Part shown: piece after piece, positions 50,440-60,990 of the stretch
Position numbering within the stretch: the stretch's first letter is position 1
How the letters are laid out: every line of letters starts with the position of its first letter
Assembly: GCA_963969395.1 (NCBI GenBank)
Contig: OZ017799.1
Coordinates: forward strand, 13,890,501-13,954,500
Origin: Pseudoscleropodium purum
Taxonomy: Eukaryota; Streptophyta; Bryopsida; Hypnales; Brachytheciaceae
Direction: 5' to 3'
DNA length: 64,000 nucleotides
Program-made: the position numbers and the translations under genes
Notes under the pieces: generated by a model
The model's database searches: none
Told to the model about the DNA's origin: nothing
What the model saw: only the letters and a program-made list of their open reading frames with translations

Positions 50440-51060
50440 TGTATGGCAAGTTGTGAAAGACAAGCTCTTTATACAAATTGGATGGTAAGAGGTAAAACAA
50501 CCCATGTAGGATATGTAAATAGTTAGGATTAGTAGGAGCTCAAGAGCTCATAGTGAAGTTGAAAATAGGAAATGTGTTCAAAGTAGAATTTCAAACCTCA
50601 TTTAGGCATATTAGAATAAATTTTTTCAAATTTTTTCAACTCAATTACTGTGGAAAATGAAGTTATCTTTCATCTCCAAAAATCCTTTTGAGATTTTGAG
50701 ACTCCAATCAAAAGTTATGGACAAAGTTCAAAGGGGATGTCGGAAGGAACATTTTCTTTGACATTTTCAAACATTACCTTTGAATTTTTTCTATAACTTT
50801 TTTTTGGAGGCTCATAATCACAAACAAAGTTTTGAAGATGAAAGTTAGATTTATTTGTCAACTTTTCTTAGTTCAAAGTTTTTTGAAAATGTTATTTTAC
50901 TATGCCAAAATGAGGTCTAAAATTCTACTTTGAACACAATTACTACTTTTTGACAATGAGAGGTCGAACTCTCATCTTTGGATTTTCCCATATCCTTTAA
51001 AGGTTCATCAAAGATAAAGAATTTCATATAAAAACAACCTCTCCGTCTCCTATCACCACT
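50440..51060 (+). mobile_element. Foldback repeat family F1, copy B
   Basis: The core is an imperfect palindrome: CAAAGTAGAATTTCAAACCT (from about 50579) is mirrored by AGGTCTAAAATTCTACTTTG ending near 50936. Inner landmarks are CTCCAATCAAAAGTTATGG on the left and TTCTATAACTTTTTTTTGGAGG on the right. The centre is near 50757. The preceding stretch (AAGACAAGCTCTTTATACAA ... GTAGGATATGTAAAT ... TTAGTAGGAGCTCAA) is found in reverse near 60680-60760. The following CCTTTAAAGGTTCATC block matches sequence after copy A. This is the most complete copy of the family in the window. Confidence 0.7.
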
Positions 51061-51824
51061 TAAATTCAATGAAGAAATTCCCTACTACTTCCATCAAAAA
51101 AATTTGTAATCGTAGATGATCTTTGGACTTTACATTGACTCTTCTTATTAACATTGGGTATTTTCATTTTTTAAAACAACTTGATTATTTAATTCTTGTT
51201 GATTTTGTCAGGATTTCTAAACCTTAAAAACTTACATGTTTATATTGATTTTGGCAATCAGTGTTGTCAATTTTCAAGAATTTTGGCAATTATCATTATA
51301 ATTTCTTGAAACTAGGATATCCTTGGAAAACAATTAATTTTTGCCAAAATTGAAGAGGTAGTATGGTACATAGAACATAAAGTACACTTTAATATGAAAA
51401 AGAGACTATAACATAAGGTTGAAGTACTAGTTGTCGACCTTGCCCAATACTCAACTTGTAGGGTGCTCTATTTCCAACCTTGGGATAGAACAAAAGCTTA
51501 GAATGTACTATTTTGTCTTTTTCAAGGTTGGGACTAATAGATTATAACACATATCTCAAAGTAGTGACCAAGAAAGTATGAAGTAGTGAGTGGGAGGGTA
51601 ATCCTTGAATGATTGAAATTAAAAGACTCTAAACATTGGCGATTAGTCAAAGGTACTTTTTAGTTCCCAAAATTCACACTAATTTCAATTTTGGGAATAG
51701 AATTTTGAATTTTTTTTCTATCCCTATATTTCCTATCTTACTACACGGGAAAATTTATTGAAATCTACTTCAAAACTCATTAAATGATTGACTACGGGTG
51801 CTTCAATCTTAGACACCTATAATT

Positions 51825-51900
51825 ATAGAAAGTGTTTATAATATAAACTCATAGGCTCATAGATTCTATGTTAATGTGCTTGCACTCCCCACTATTAGAC
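51825..51900 (+). repeat. Fragment shared with the flank of F1 copy C
   Basis: ATAATATAAACTCATAGGCTCATAGATTCTATGTTAATGTGCTTGCA corresponds, in reverse complement, to sequence at about 60905-60960, with a few substitutions. This suggests that the F1 family is part of a longer element whose outer part survives here on its own, about 0.8 kb beyond copy B. Confidence 0.5.
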
Positions 51901-54282
51901 CATAATTTACATCCCCCTTGGTTTATAAACAAAAAGTTGTAGATTTTTAATTATACACTAGATTTATATGGTTTGATTTACAATTGATATCTTTGATATT
52001 TACAAATAAGATTTGGAAGCTAAAATTGAAAATTCATTCAATATTTAATTATAAATGTAATTTTTTAATTTTCAATTAAATTTTTGCAAAAAATTATTTT
52101 CATAAAACTATAAATATTATATTAATTATAATATAATTATTAAAAAATAAAAAACTAAGTTTGCATTGTTCTTTTGCTACTTGAGACAACTACTTTACAA
52201 TTTCAAACTTTGGAGAATAAAAAGAATTATAATTTAATAAATCAATTTGCAAATTTAAATTCTAATACTTCAAGTGATTTTTGAAATGTAATTGTAACTC
52301 TAAAAATTGTTATGCTTTGTAAAATAAGTACATTTTAATCAACTTTTTGAAATTAGATAGGGGATTTTTTTTCTTTCATGATTAATATATATTTTTAAAT
52401 ATGGTCTAACTCATATGGATATACATTGTGTAAATTGAATTAATATTGTTCGAATACAAGGATATTATAAATAAGGATGATTTATCTTTTTATCATAAGA
52501 TGTTTCATTTATTTATGTGGATTTTTTTTACAAACAGTGATGTATGGAGATTTAAGTAGATTGGTAGTCTTCATCATAAAAAATTTATTCTTTCAAAAAT
52601 TAAAGAGTACTTAAAATAAATGATTAACTAAAGAAATGATCATTTATTGATAAATTTCATAGTATTCAATTGAAGTGAATGTTATATTGAGCACTGCTTT
52701 AGGTATATAGATACTTGTTGAGCATTGTTCAACTTAAAGAAGAATTGAAGGTTATTTCTTTTTCACCTCAAACTTCAAAAATCAATTCTATAAAATTTGA
52801 AAAATATAGGAATTGAACTCTATTCTTGAACATTTCATTTTGTCAATGCTTATGTCTTTGTAGCCCTAATGTATTTGATCAATTTGTGTTCACTTTGCAA
52901 ACATCACTTCTAAGAGCATTCAATTTTTAAAAATGATATATCATGCACTTTTTTGTAATGAAAGTCTAAGTTTTCTTAAAATAAAAAATTTTATTTTCTT
53001 AATCTTATAGTGTTAATTTTGAAAAAATTATTATAATTTGTACTATAATGTTTTAAAATTTTAATAAACCTATAAATTTATATATTTTATTGAAATTTTT
53101 CAACTTTCATTGGTTGCTCTTGAAGGCATGTTGTGGCTTGTGGTGGAATTTGTGACTATTCAAAGCCCAAATGAAGATGAATGGATAGAGAAAGTGGCTT
53201 TAAAGCAACCTAGGAGCATCCTTCTAGTGTCCATTCTTGACCATGAACTTTAAGAGCTCCAAACTACAATATTTTTAGATCAAGGCGATAAAAAAATTCA
53301 TGTCTCCCAAAAACTTAAAGTCGATTTGTTTTTAAAAGAACATTGAAATGAAAACATATTTTGAGTGGACTACAGACTTTGATTTAACCTTACTAGTACA
53401 TATGATATTTAATTGCTATAATCACACTATTTTAAATCCATACACTCTAAAATATAATTGCATTGCATTGATATCCTACAACAAATTTTAATTTTGTGAC
53501 AATTTTTTTTCAATTCTAATTTTGTAATAAATTAATATATCATTTTCTATAAACACATTCATACATAGGAGAATATCTTATCCCTCAAAAGGGACAAAAT
53601 AACCATGTTATGTTTAACACTCATCCCAATCCTTCATTATCATCGTAAAGAGGAACATTTTGGCGAGGGTTGGTGTTGCCACTAGCATATTCAACTTTCC
53701 TACTTTTTGAATGACACTTGATGCAAAAACTTAAAATTTTTCACCAAGACTAATAAAATGAAAACATCTAATTAATTTTTCATTTCAAGATATATTGTAA
53801 TAAATCTAAAGCCTTTGATTCCATGCTAGAATTCCAAATTTTCCAAATTTGATCATTTATATGTGACTAATAATAAGTTCCTTCATTTATTCTATGGAAA
53901 AATTGCACAACACCAAATGCGGCAAAAAAAAATTTCCTTGAGGAAAGTATGACAAACACCTTAGAATGCAAGTACAAGTTAGACAAATCATCTAATTTTG
54001 ATCATTCATCCTTCACTCATCCATAATATTACCTACAAAGAGTAGCCTTCATCCATTTATTGGACAAATCTCATATCTCTTAGAGATTATATGACGATAT
54101 CATCACTTTTTTTTTCTCTATCTGAGAGCAATAAAGCCAATTTTGCGAAAACCAAGTTCGATTTTTTGTTTTTTCTGCACCAACATAAATTTCGTAGAAT
54201 TGCAGTGTCTATGTATTCCAAAAGGGAACAACCCAAAGAAAGAAGGCTGCTTTTGAGACACTTGCAACCATTAGTCCTTCAA
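51901..54282. other. Gene-free AT-rich stretch
   Basis: No coding exon, RNA gene or structured repeat could be supported here. Sequence is AT-rich up to the sharp rise in GC near 54650. Confidence 0.35.
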
Positions 54283-54283
54283 A

Positions 54284-54602
54284 GAGTAAGGTAGGAGGTC
54301 CGTAAATGGACCATTTCAGAGTTGGAATTCATTTTTGAGGAGGTGAAACTTCTTGAAATATTTTTGAGTAATTTATCCTTAAAAGACAAGTGGAATTGGC
54401 ATTGAACCCAAATTGCTTCATATTTTTTGAAGCTTTGTGGAATTATTTACAAAATTTTGAAGTTGAAATGGCATAGGGCTCTAAAAGTGTTCACCACCAA
54501 AAATGTACATTTTTTGTACAATGCTGAAGGCTACAGAAAAGCCTATTGAGGAGGTGAGTGCTTCTAGAGCATGTGCGCTTTTAGAACCTCCTACCTTACC
54601 AC
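54284..54602. repeat. Inverted pair GTAAGGTAGGAGGT at the edge of the GC-rich island
   Basis: GTAAGGTAGGAGGT at about 54286-54299 is matched by ACCTCCTACCTTAC at about 54588-54601. The roughly 290 bp between them includes a repeat shared with 13755-13870 (GGAATTGGCATTGAACCCAA). It may be a small element with short inverted ends, but no target duplication was found and the match does not extend. Confidence 0.45.
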
Positions 54603-54665
54603 ACGCCAACCTGAAAACCTCAGCCATAATGAAAAGGGGTCCGGAAGACCTGAATACCTGACCCA

Positions 54666-55064
54666 ATGACGCTGGGCGGGAAGAACGTTCAGCTCGGAAA
54701 AGGCAGGGATTTCAACCCGGGCTGCCCAAGCCCTTCTCACCCCACCCCCACCCCACTTCGCACGAGCAAACGCAGACCCTGGGCACCGCAGATTTCTGTA
54801 TCATCTTCCGCCGAATCTCTTCTCGTACCTGACTCTCCCCGCGAGAATTTGCATCTCGAATCGCCTTCCTCTGATGATCCAACTCAATACTGGCCAATTA
54901 TGAACGGTAATAGCCCATCGAAGAGTGTCGAGGACATCTGCTCATGTCTTAAGCTACCTGTCCTGATATTTGTCGTGGATGCATGCGGGGTTTCCGTTCC
55001 TCCTTTGAAATGCTCGCCCCCTGCAATTCAATTCGCGGGCAGGAATCACGTGCAGTTGATTTAG
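54666..55064 (+). CDS. Uncharacterised open frame in GC-richer DNA
   Basis: ATG at 54666 opens a 132-codon frame to a TAG/TGA-type stop after 55061. The product is Pro/Ser-rich at the start and has a hydrophobic, Cys/Val-rich second half (LPVLIFVVDACGVSV). No known domain, splice signal or conserved motif was recognised. The region is GC-richer, which makes chance frames longer, and frames are also open on the other strand. It may be non-coding sequence upstream of the HMGB gene. Confidence 0.15.
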   Translation: MTLGGKNVQLGKGRDFNPGCPSPSHPTPTPLRTSKRRPWAPQISVSSSAESLLVPDSPRENLHLESPSSDDPTQYWPIMNGNSPSKSVEDICSCLKLPVLIFVVDACGVSVPPLKCSPPAIQFAGRNHVQLI

Positions 55065-55075
55065 GGTTCATTCCG

Positions 55076-55432
55076 TCACGAGCAATCTCGAAACAGTAGG
55101 TAAGTTTCGAGACCACGTCGAACTTCCCTCGCATTCAATTGATACTGTATCGTGATCCAAACGCTTTCCAGGTGCTTTCTGAAGCATGTCGGGAGACCTA
55201 CACCGAACATCGAAGACATCGAAGACATCGAAATTGCGTCCGCAGGAAAGGAAGCCCGGTTGAGAGCATACTCCGGAGCAACGTACTCGTGGGCCATACA
55301 AACGCCATGGACCTCCTGGCTTGGAAATTGACGAGGAAAAGGAAGGGGCCGATTCGCAGAGTCGATCATGCACAGGAACGGAGAAACCAGTGGCGTGACG
55401 ACAACTAAGTAAAGTTCAGTGATGCAATTCAA
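55076..55432 (-). pseudogene. Possible fragment with kinase-like YVAPEYA words
   Basis: The minus-strand frame reads EYVAPEYALN followed by FGV about 25 residues later, resembling the APE region of plant receptor kinases (GY(V/M)APEYA, then VYSFGV). Everything between and around is unlike a kinase, and no HRD or DFG part is nearby. A 9-bp repeat (GAAGACATC three times, 55201-55232) interrupts the frame. The likeness may be chance. Confidence 0.15.
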
Positions 55433-55639
55433 AAAAGACTACCGGCCGGTATGAAGTCCGCTAGCTCAAGGTTGCAGATCGAGCCACCCAGAATCGGTCC
55501 TGAATGCGCAGAGCACATTTATTTCAAGTGGTGCTTTCTGAGTGCACAGGCCTTGCGCTCAGGACAGAAGTCTGACGTCCTGCTCCAAGTGCAAACCGAT
55601 ATAACTTGAGTTACGACCACTTGGCAGGCGGCCTTTGGG

Positions 55640-56424
55640 GTTTTTGAGAGTGACACGAGTGCTCGGTGGTGGCGGGAGACGGTGGCGGGAGAACGAAGGG
55701 GGCAGAGCGACCACTTGGTGGGCGGGAAACAGGAAGAAAAGCACGGGCTCAAATAGGAAGGGGACTCGAGGTGGGCTGCCCGACCCGGGCGGGCCCCACC
55801 GCGCACCAGCGGTGTCCAGGTCGAGGCGGGCAGCGCGGGCAGCCCCAGCCCGAATCCATTCCAACTCAGCATATACTCGTGCCACCTCACGATCCCTATT
55901 TTTCTATCGCCACTGTTCACGTCCCCCAGTCCCCCACATCGGCGCACCCGGCCGGTCCCGACCTGCGTAGCCCGTGCCCGGCCCGGTCCAAGGCAAACGG
56001 TAGTGTCGCCTCTCCCTTCCTCCCTTCCAGTCGAGGGCTGCAAGAGAAGGTATCGTCTGCCTTCCTTTGAGAGAGAGCAAACCCTCGCTCAACGTCAAGC
56101 CCAACGCACAGGCAACTGAACTACACCAACGCTCTCCTTTGTTCCTTCGTGTGAGTAGTCCCCTTCCTTTGCAAAGCCCCTTCCTTCCTTTGGGTCTGTG
56201 GTCTCGCCATCGCCGAGTCTGGCCCTCCCTCCCTCCGTCTCTCTCTCTCTCTCCCTCTCGTTCGTCTTTCTTTGCCCCTCCTTTCTGTTCTGCCTAGCTG
56301 CTCGCCCCCCTCTGCGCGGCTTTCCCGTCTGGGCGGATTTTTCCGCGCGGCGGGATGGGCCCGAATCGCTCGTATATTGATTGAGGTCTCTGGGGATTTC
56401 CTTGGTGGCTGGTGGTTTTGGGTG
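55640..56424 (+). promoter_or_regulatory. HMGB promoter and 5' untranslated exon
   Basis: This GC-rich stretch precedes the HMGB gene. A donor GTAAGT follows 56424, and the acceptor GTCCGCAG ends at 57082, giving a 5' untranslated exon and a leader intron of about 658 bp. A pyrimidine-rich tract (TCTCTCTCTC... at about 56220-56290) resembles the Y-patch or CT-rich leader common near plant transcription starts. The exact start site cannot be fixed from sequence alone. Confidence 0.55.
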
Positions 56425-57097
56425 GTAAGTCGTTTGTTGCTTGGGGGTTGGGGGTCCTGTATTTGCGGAGTGTGGTGCGCGATGGTTTAGGTCGAGGTGT
56501 GGTGCCCATTCGGGTGACGAATTGGGTCCCGTTGCTCATGACACCATGCAGCGCGGTGGCCACGTTGGGAGCTTGATTGGTTTCCGTGTGTGGTCTGGGT
56601 TGCGTCGTCGTGGTTGGGTTGTGAGTGTGAGGCTTGGTTGGGTTTGATTTAGGGTGGTGGGTGGGAATGCGAGCGTAGTTCTGGGAATTCTCGTCGGGGG
56701 TTACCGTTCTGTTGCGGAGCGTGGCGTCGTTCGCTGGACCAGGTAATTGTTGGCGGAGGCGTGGGTTTCGTCGACCGTGGGAGTGATGGGAGAGTGTGGG
56801 GGGATGGAGGGTTGGCACCGCGTCGCGGGAGGTGCGGCTTTGGATTGCAGTGGCGTGTGAGCTTTGGTCGAGTGTTTGGTTTGTGTAGGGGGAGTGGTCA
56901 GTGGGTCCGTGTTGTTGCAGCAGGTGTGGCTTCGTTTGTTGGTGCGTTGGTTGGGGATGAAATAGTTTGGAGTGCACTTTCGATGATTTTGATGGCAAGT
57001 CCATCGGTCGTAGCGTCCGGACTGAGAGGTGGGTTGACGGAGGTATGGTCTGAGGCGTGTTTGTGCACTCGTGTGTCCGCAGGCCCGAGCAGCCAAG

Positions 57098-58269
57098 ATG
57101 AAGGAAGCCAAGGGCAAGAAAGGAGCTGGCGCCGTGGTGAAGGAGAAGGCACCGACGAAGGTGCAGGACAAGTAAGTGTGTTGGTTGCTGGCGTGGGCAT
57201 GTAGTTGAAGGTGGTGTCATGTGGGTGGTGATCTGACGGCGCTGGCGTGTTTTGTGTGTTGGCAGGGAAATCAAGAAGAGGAAGGGAGCCTTGAAGGAGG
57301 CCAAGGCAAAGAAGGCGAAGCCCGCCAAGAAAGTTAAAGACCCGAACGCCCCGAAGCGTCCTCAGACCGCATTCTTCATCTTTTTGTGAGTGGCGAGGCC
57401 CGGAACATAATGCAGGGTCGTGCCTTTTTTATTTTGGTAATTTTTTTTGCGTTTCTGGTTTGCTTATTTGGGCGAGGGATGGGCCTGACATGACTAGTGA
57501 TGTTGTTGGAACAGGAACGAGTTCAGGCAAGAGTTTAAGAAGGACCACCCTGACGTGAAGGGCGTGGCCGCCGTGGGCAAGGCCGGAGGGGAGCGATGGA
57601 AATCGATGTCTGAAGCTGTGAGGCCTCGGTTCTATTTTTTGAACATGCTTTTCTGTGTACCGTTGTTGGTGACCGGATGCTTGATGTCGGGCCCGATGTG
57701 CTGCACCGTGCTTGATGTGTATGTGCATGTCCAGCTTCCTTGATGTCGTTCCTGCGGAAGCCTGTTGCTGAATGAGTTTGTTTTGGTTTTTTCTTGGATG
57801 TGCAGGAGAAGCAGCCGTTCATGACCAAGGCTGTGCAGAAGAAATCGGAGTACGACAAGACTCTGGCTTCGTACAAGAAGAAGCAGGTACGCTGGGTTGC
57901 TAGCGACGTTGACTACTAGCTGGAGCCTGTGTGGGCACGGGGCTCTGGGAAGTGTTATAATTTTCTGATAGCGTGGTGCGCGTGTTTCTGATAGTGGTAT
58001 GTGTTGTTTACAGGAGGACGACGAGGAGGAGGAGGCGGAAGCCGAGGAGTCCGACAAGTCGAAGTCTGAGATTCACGACGACGAGGAGGATGAGGAGGAT
58101 GTGAGACTGATGCTGCCCCTGACTGAGATTTTTTTTCCCTCTTCCCATTCTCGGTTGCAATGAGTCGGAGTTTGTTGCTTTTCGCTTGGGTTTCTTGTCG
58201 ATGCGGTGGTGAGCCTGACTGGTTTTGTTTTGTGTTGGCGTTCAGGAGGACGAGGACCTGGAGGACTGA
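57098..58269 (+). CDS. HMGB-type chromatin protein
   Basis: Predicted 162-residue nuclear protein that bends DNA and acts as a chromatin architectural factor. Exons: 57098-57171, 57266-57385, 57515-57617, 57806-57886, 58014-58100 and 58246-58269, with GT-AG borders. A basic N-terminal part (KKRKGALKEAKAKKAKPAKK) precedes one HMG box (residues ~51-125) with DPNAPKRPQTAFFIFLNEFR, VGKAGGERWKSMSEAEKQPF and YDKTLASYKKK. The C-terminus is an acidic tail rich in Glu and Asp (residues ~126-162) ending EDEDLED. Length, order of basic region, box and acidic tail, and a leader intron all match plant HMGB1/2/3-type proteins. ATG 57098 is the first in the exon. The gene looks intact and sits in a GC-rich island. 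Confidence 0.95.
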
Positions 58270-59500
58270 TGGTCGCGGCGCAAGTGGCAGGCCGCCGGCG
58301 GATCGACCTATTGGCAGTGGTGGGCTCACGAGTGTATTCGTGATGGCCCCGTGTAGTAAAGCAATGCAAAGCGCAGCGCAGCGAAGTGACGGAAGACTGA
58401 CATTTGAATTCTTGTGGGAGTCTGCAGTAGAGCCGTCTCTCCGCGAAGTAGAAAACACTGACTGTAGTAGGAGGCCGTGGTTTGATCTCCGTCGGCGTCG
58501 GGAGTGAAGCTGTTCCCGGGCGCCCGGCAGGCATGTGGCCGCTGGAAAGGAGTGGAAGGGACAGGGGGAGGGGAGGATTGGTGGCGGACGTAGGTTTCTT
58601 TTTTTTTTTCTTTCTGTAGTTTTCTTTTCGTTGCCGACTTGTTTTTGTACATTTGGACTCCGCTGGGGATTTTGGTCAGTGGGTGGGTGCTTGGGCAGGA
58701 GTGGATCCGGGTGCCAACGGTGACCAGGATTGGACTGATTGTATGAATAGGCAAGCACAGCTTTTTGTTGGCCATCCTTGCTCTTGTTGTTGTCAGTGAT
58801 GGATGATTTTCAAGTGCAGATTGGTTTGGGCATGTGTTTTTCACCTGCGAGTGATTGGATGTGTTCCCTCGGGGGTGATGGATTCGCCACCTGCTGGTTT
58901 ATGTTGGTTGTGTTCTGGAGGCGTGTGCCGTCTGCCTGACGGCCGGGTCAGTGTTTTCTATTCTGGGGCGTTTGGGTGATGTATGTCGGCACTGTGCATT
59001 CTGAATTTCTTGAGTGTTGGAACTGATTTCATATTTGATGAGGGTTTGAGAATATGTTGCATTCCTTTGAGCGATGGTGTAGATTTTCGGTTTTCGCCTG
59101 GAGAGAGATATTTGATGTGGAGCAATCATTTGCTGTGGTTATATTTGCCTCCGGGGTTGACTGTCAGATCGTCAATGATGACTGACGTAGATGCAATGCT
59201 TGAGAGTTGAGGATCCTATGTTTCCCAGTAGCGGGGGACGATATGGAAACGCTGTACTTCAGGGTCACAGTGAACAGATAAGGTGAAACTACCGAAAACC
59301 GTCACTTCGGGTGTGAAGGTTCCTTGCAGGCACTCCCCATCCATGAAATTGTTTTTTATGTACATCCTCCCATTTCCACTGCACCTACGTTTGTGTCGGT
59401 TGGATACCGTATGTGCCAGGGTTCAAATCGTTTTTGGTAGATGACCAGAAACCAACACAAGATCAGATGTTTTGGTGGGTCACATTCTCATACTCCGTAT
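58270..59500 (+). other. HMGB 3' flank
   Basis: GC remains high after the HMGB stop codon and falls off by about 59500. The first several hundred bases are probably 3' untranslated region. Open frames on the minus strand here and across the gene are mirror images of the Lys/Glu-rich exons and GC-rich introns, so they are not called. Confidence 0.4.
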
Positions 59501-60277
59501 GTCCCCGCTGTTTTAAGATTTTTTAGAGTTTGAGGGATGCTGGAAATGGGTTCTTCTCCCTACAAAGTGTTGTAACAGCTAATTTTCCAATCGAAGATAA
59601 TGAAGAGAACAATAGCAATACCTCGGCACTTCTGGGGCACTACAGTTTACGTCGTTTACGATGCGACTGCAAAAAATCAAATGTCAAGTTGCATAGGGCG
59701 TCCTCGTTTCTTCTAAACCCCTGAAGGACTCGGGTTGTTTTTCAGAAGACACCGTCAGAAACTGCCAGTTTGTAGTTCATTGGCAGAAAATGAGAAGAAA
59801 AATCTTTTTATGAATATAAGCTGTACAACAGTGTAGTAGAGTACTTTGCAAATGGGATGGAAGAATTTCAGCCCATTGGACCGCATGGATTGAATGTTTG
59901 AAGTGAGAAATAAAACCTTTTTTAAATCTTGTGAAACAGGGTTGGTAGAGTTGAAGCACTTTGGGAGCGAAATTTTTGTAGTGAAGTTTCAATACACGAG
60001 TCATTTTTTGATGATTTTTTGTGCAATGAAAAAGTTTTGAATTTGAAATCAAACAAAAAAAGTTTACTAGCAAACATTTGCAATATGTAGGAAAAAAATT
60101 CAAGAATTTTGATTATAGTGATTCCAAAACTATAGGGCTTGAGGTTAGAAGAAAAATGTTTTTTCTTGAAATTGCCCCACCATTGCTATTAAAGTTTGAC
60201 TCCTATTAGAATGTGATTTGAAAACTAATTTTGTTTTCTTTGACAATTTCATGCCATATGTTATTTGTTGCATACAT

Positions 60278-60365
60278 GCCCAATTTCACAAGTTGACAAA
60301 GTACTTGGCCAAAAAAGCCCAATTTCACAAGTTGACAAAGGGCTTGGCCAAAGAAGCCCAAATTG
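60278..60365 (+). repeat. 39-bp tandem repeat, about 2.2 units
   Basis: GCCCAATTTCACAAGTTGAC begins at 60278 and again at 60317, and GCCCAAATTGC begins a third, partial unit at 60356. The end of each unit reads CTTGGCCAAA(A/G)AA. Near identity of units 1 and 2 suggests a fairly recent duplication. Confidence 0.85.
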
Positions 60366-60369
60366 CTTG

Positions 60370-60990
60370 AAGTGATCAAATTTTTTGGGGGGCAATATCA
60401 TTTTTGATTCAAACATCAAATTGGAATTTTTTCAAAGAGAGGTTGGAAGGGGCATTTTCTTTGACATTTTCAAACATCCACTCTAAAGTTTTTCCATAAC
60501 TTTTGATTGGAGGCTTGAAATCTCAAACGCATTTTTGCAGATGAAATTTAGCTAGATTTTACACATTAGTTTAGTTCAAAGTTTAAAAAAAATGTCATTC
60601 TACTATATCTAAGTGAGGTTTGAAATTCTACTTGGAACACAATTCTTGCTTTTGATTTAACTATGATTGGTTGAGCTCCTACTAATCTAATTTACATATC
60701 CCACATGAGTTATTTTACCTCCTACCACCCCCCTTGTATGAAGAGCTTGTCTTCACATCTCTTGGTACCCTAAAATAGTGGCTTTTGAAATTGTGTGAGA
60801 TAGTTTCCACATATTTTGATGTCTTTGAATTTGAGGCCAATTTAAAAAAAAAATAATATTTCATGGAGTAGGAGAACATTTTCATGCAAAAGGGAGCAAA
60901 TGAATGCTTGCATGTGAACATAGAGTCTATAAGCCCATTACCGTAGGAGTTTATATTATTGACACCTTAAATGGTTATAAGAGTCTATGT
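60370..60990 (-). mobile_element. Foldback repeat family F1, copy C (reverse orientation)
   Basis: In reverse complement this matches copy B (50440-51060) in order: AAGACAAGCTCTTCATACAA, CTCATGTGGGATATGTAAATT, TAGTAGGAGCTCAA, AAGTAGAATTTCAAACCTCA, CCTCCAATCAAAAGTTATGG and AATGTCAAAGAAAATG. Only one arm of the palindrome is clear; the other is truncated or too diverged. The outer part (60905-60960) recurs alone at 51825-51900. Confidence 0.65.

Noticed and set aside
54690..54770. tRNA-like run GGGTTGAAATCCCTG on the minus strand
   Set aside because: It resembles a T-arm but lacks the TTC loop signature. No anticodon arm, D-arm or acceptor stem could be paired at the right distances.
55519..56104. 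Overlapping 100-174-codon frames on both strands upstream of HMGB
   Set aside because: GC-rich DNA gives long chance frames. Products are Arg/Pro/Gly-rich without domains, and the stretch fits promoter and leader sequence better.
56294..57328. 344-codon open frame on the minus strand
   Set aside because: It is the mirror of the HMGB leader intron and Lys/Ala-rich first exons; the GC-rich sequence lacks stops on the opposite strand. No domain is visible, and the plus-strand HMGB exons have full splice and protein support.
57955..58758. 267-codon open frame on the minus strand
   Set aside because: It is antisense to the acidic HMGB tail (GAG/GAC repeats read as Leu/Ser/Pro runs) and the 3' flank. 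It is low in complexity, with no motif.
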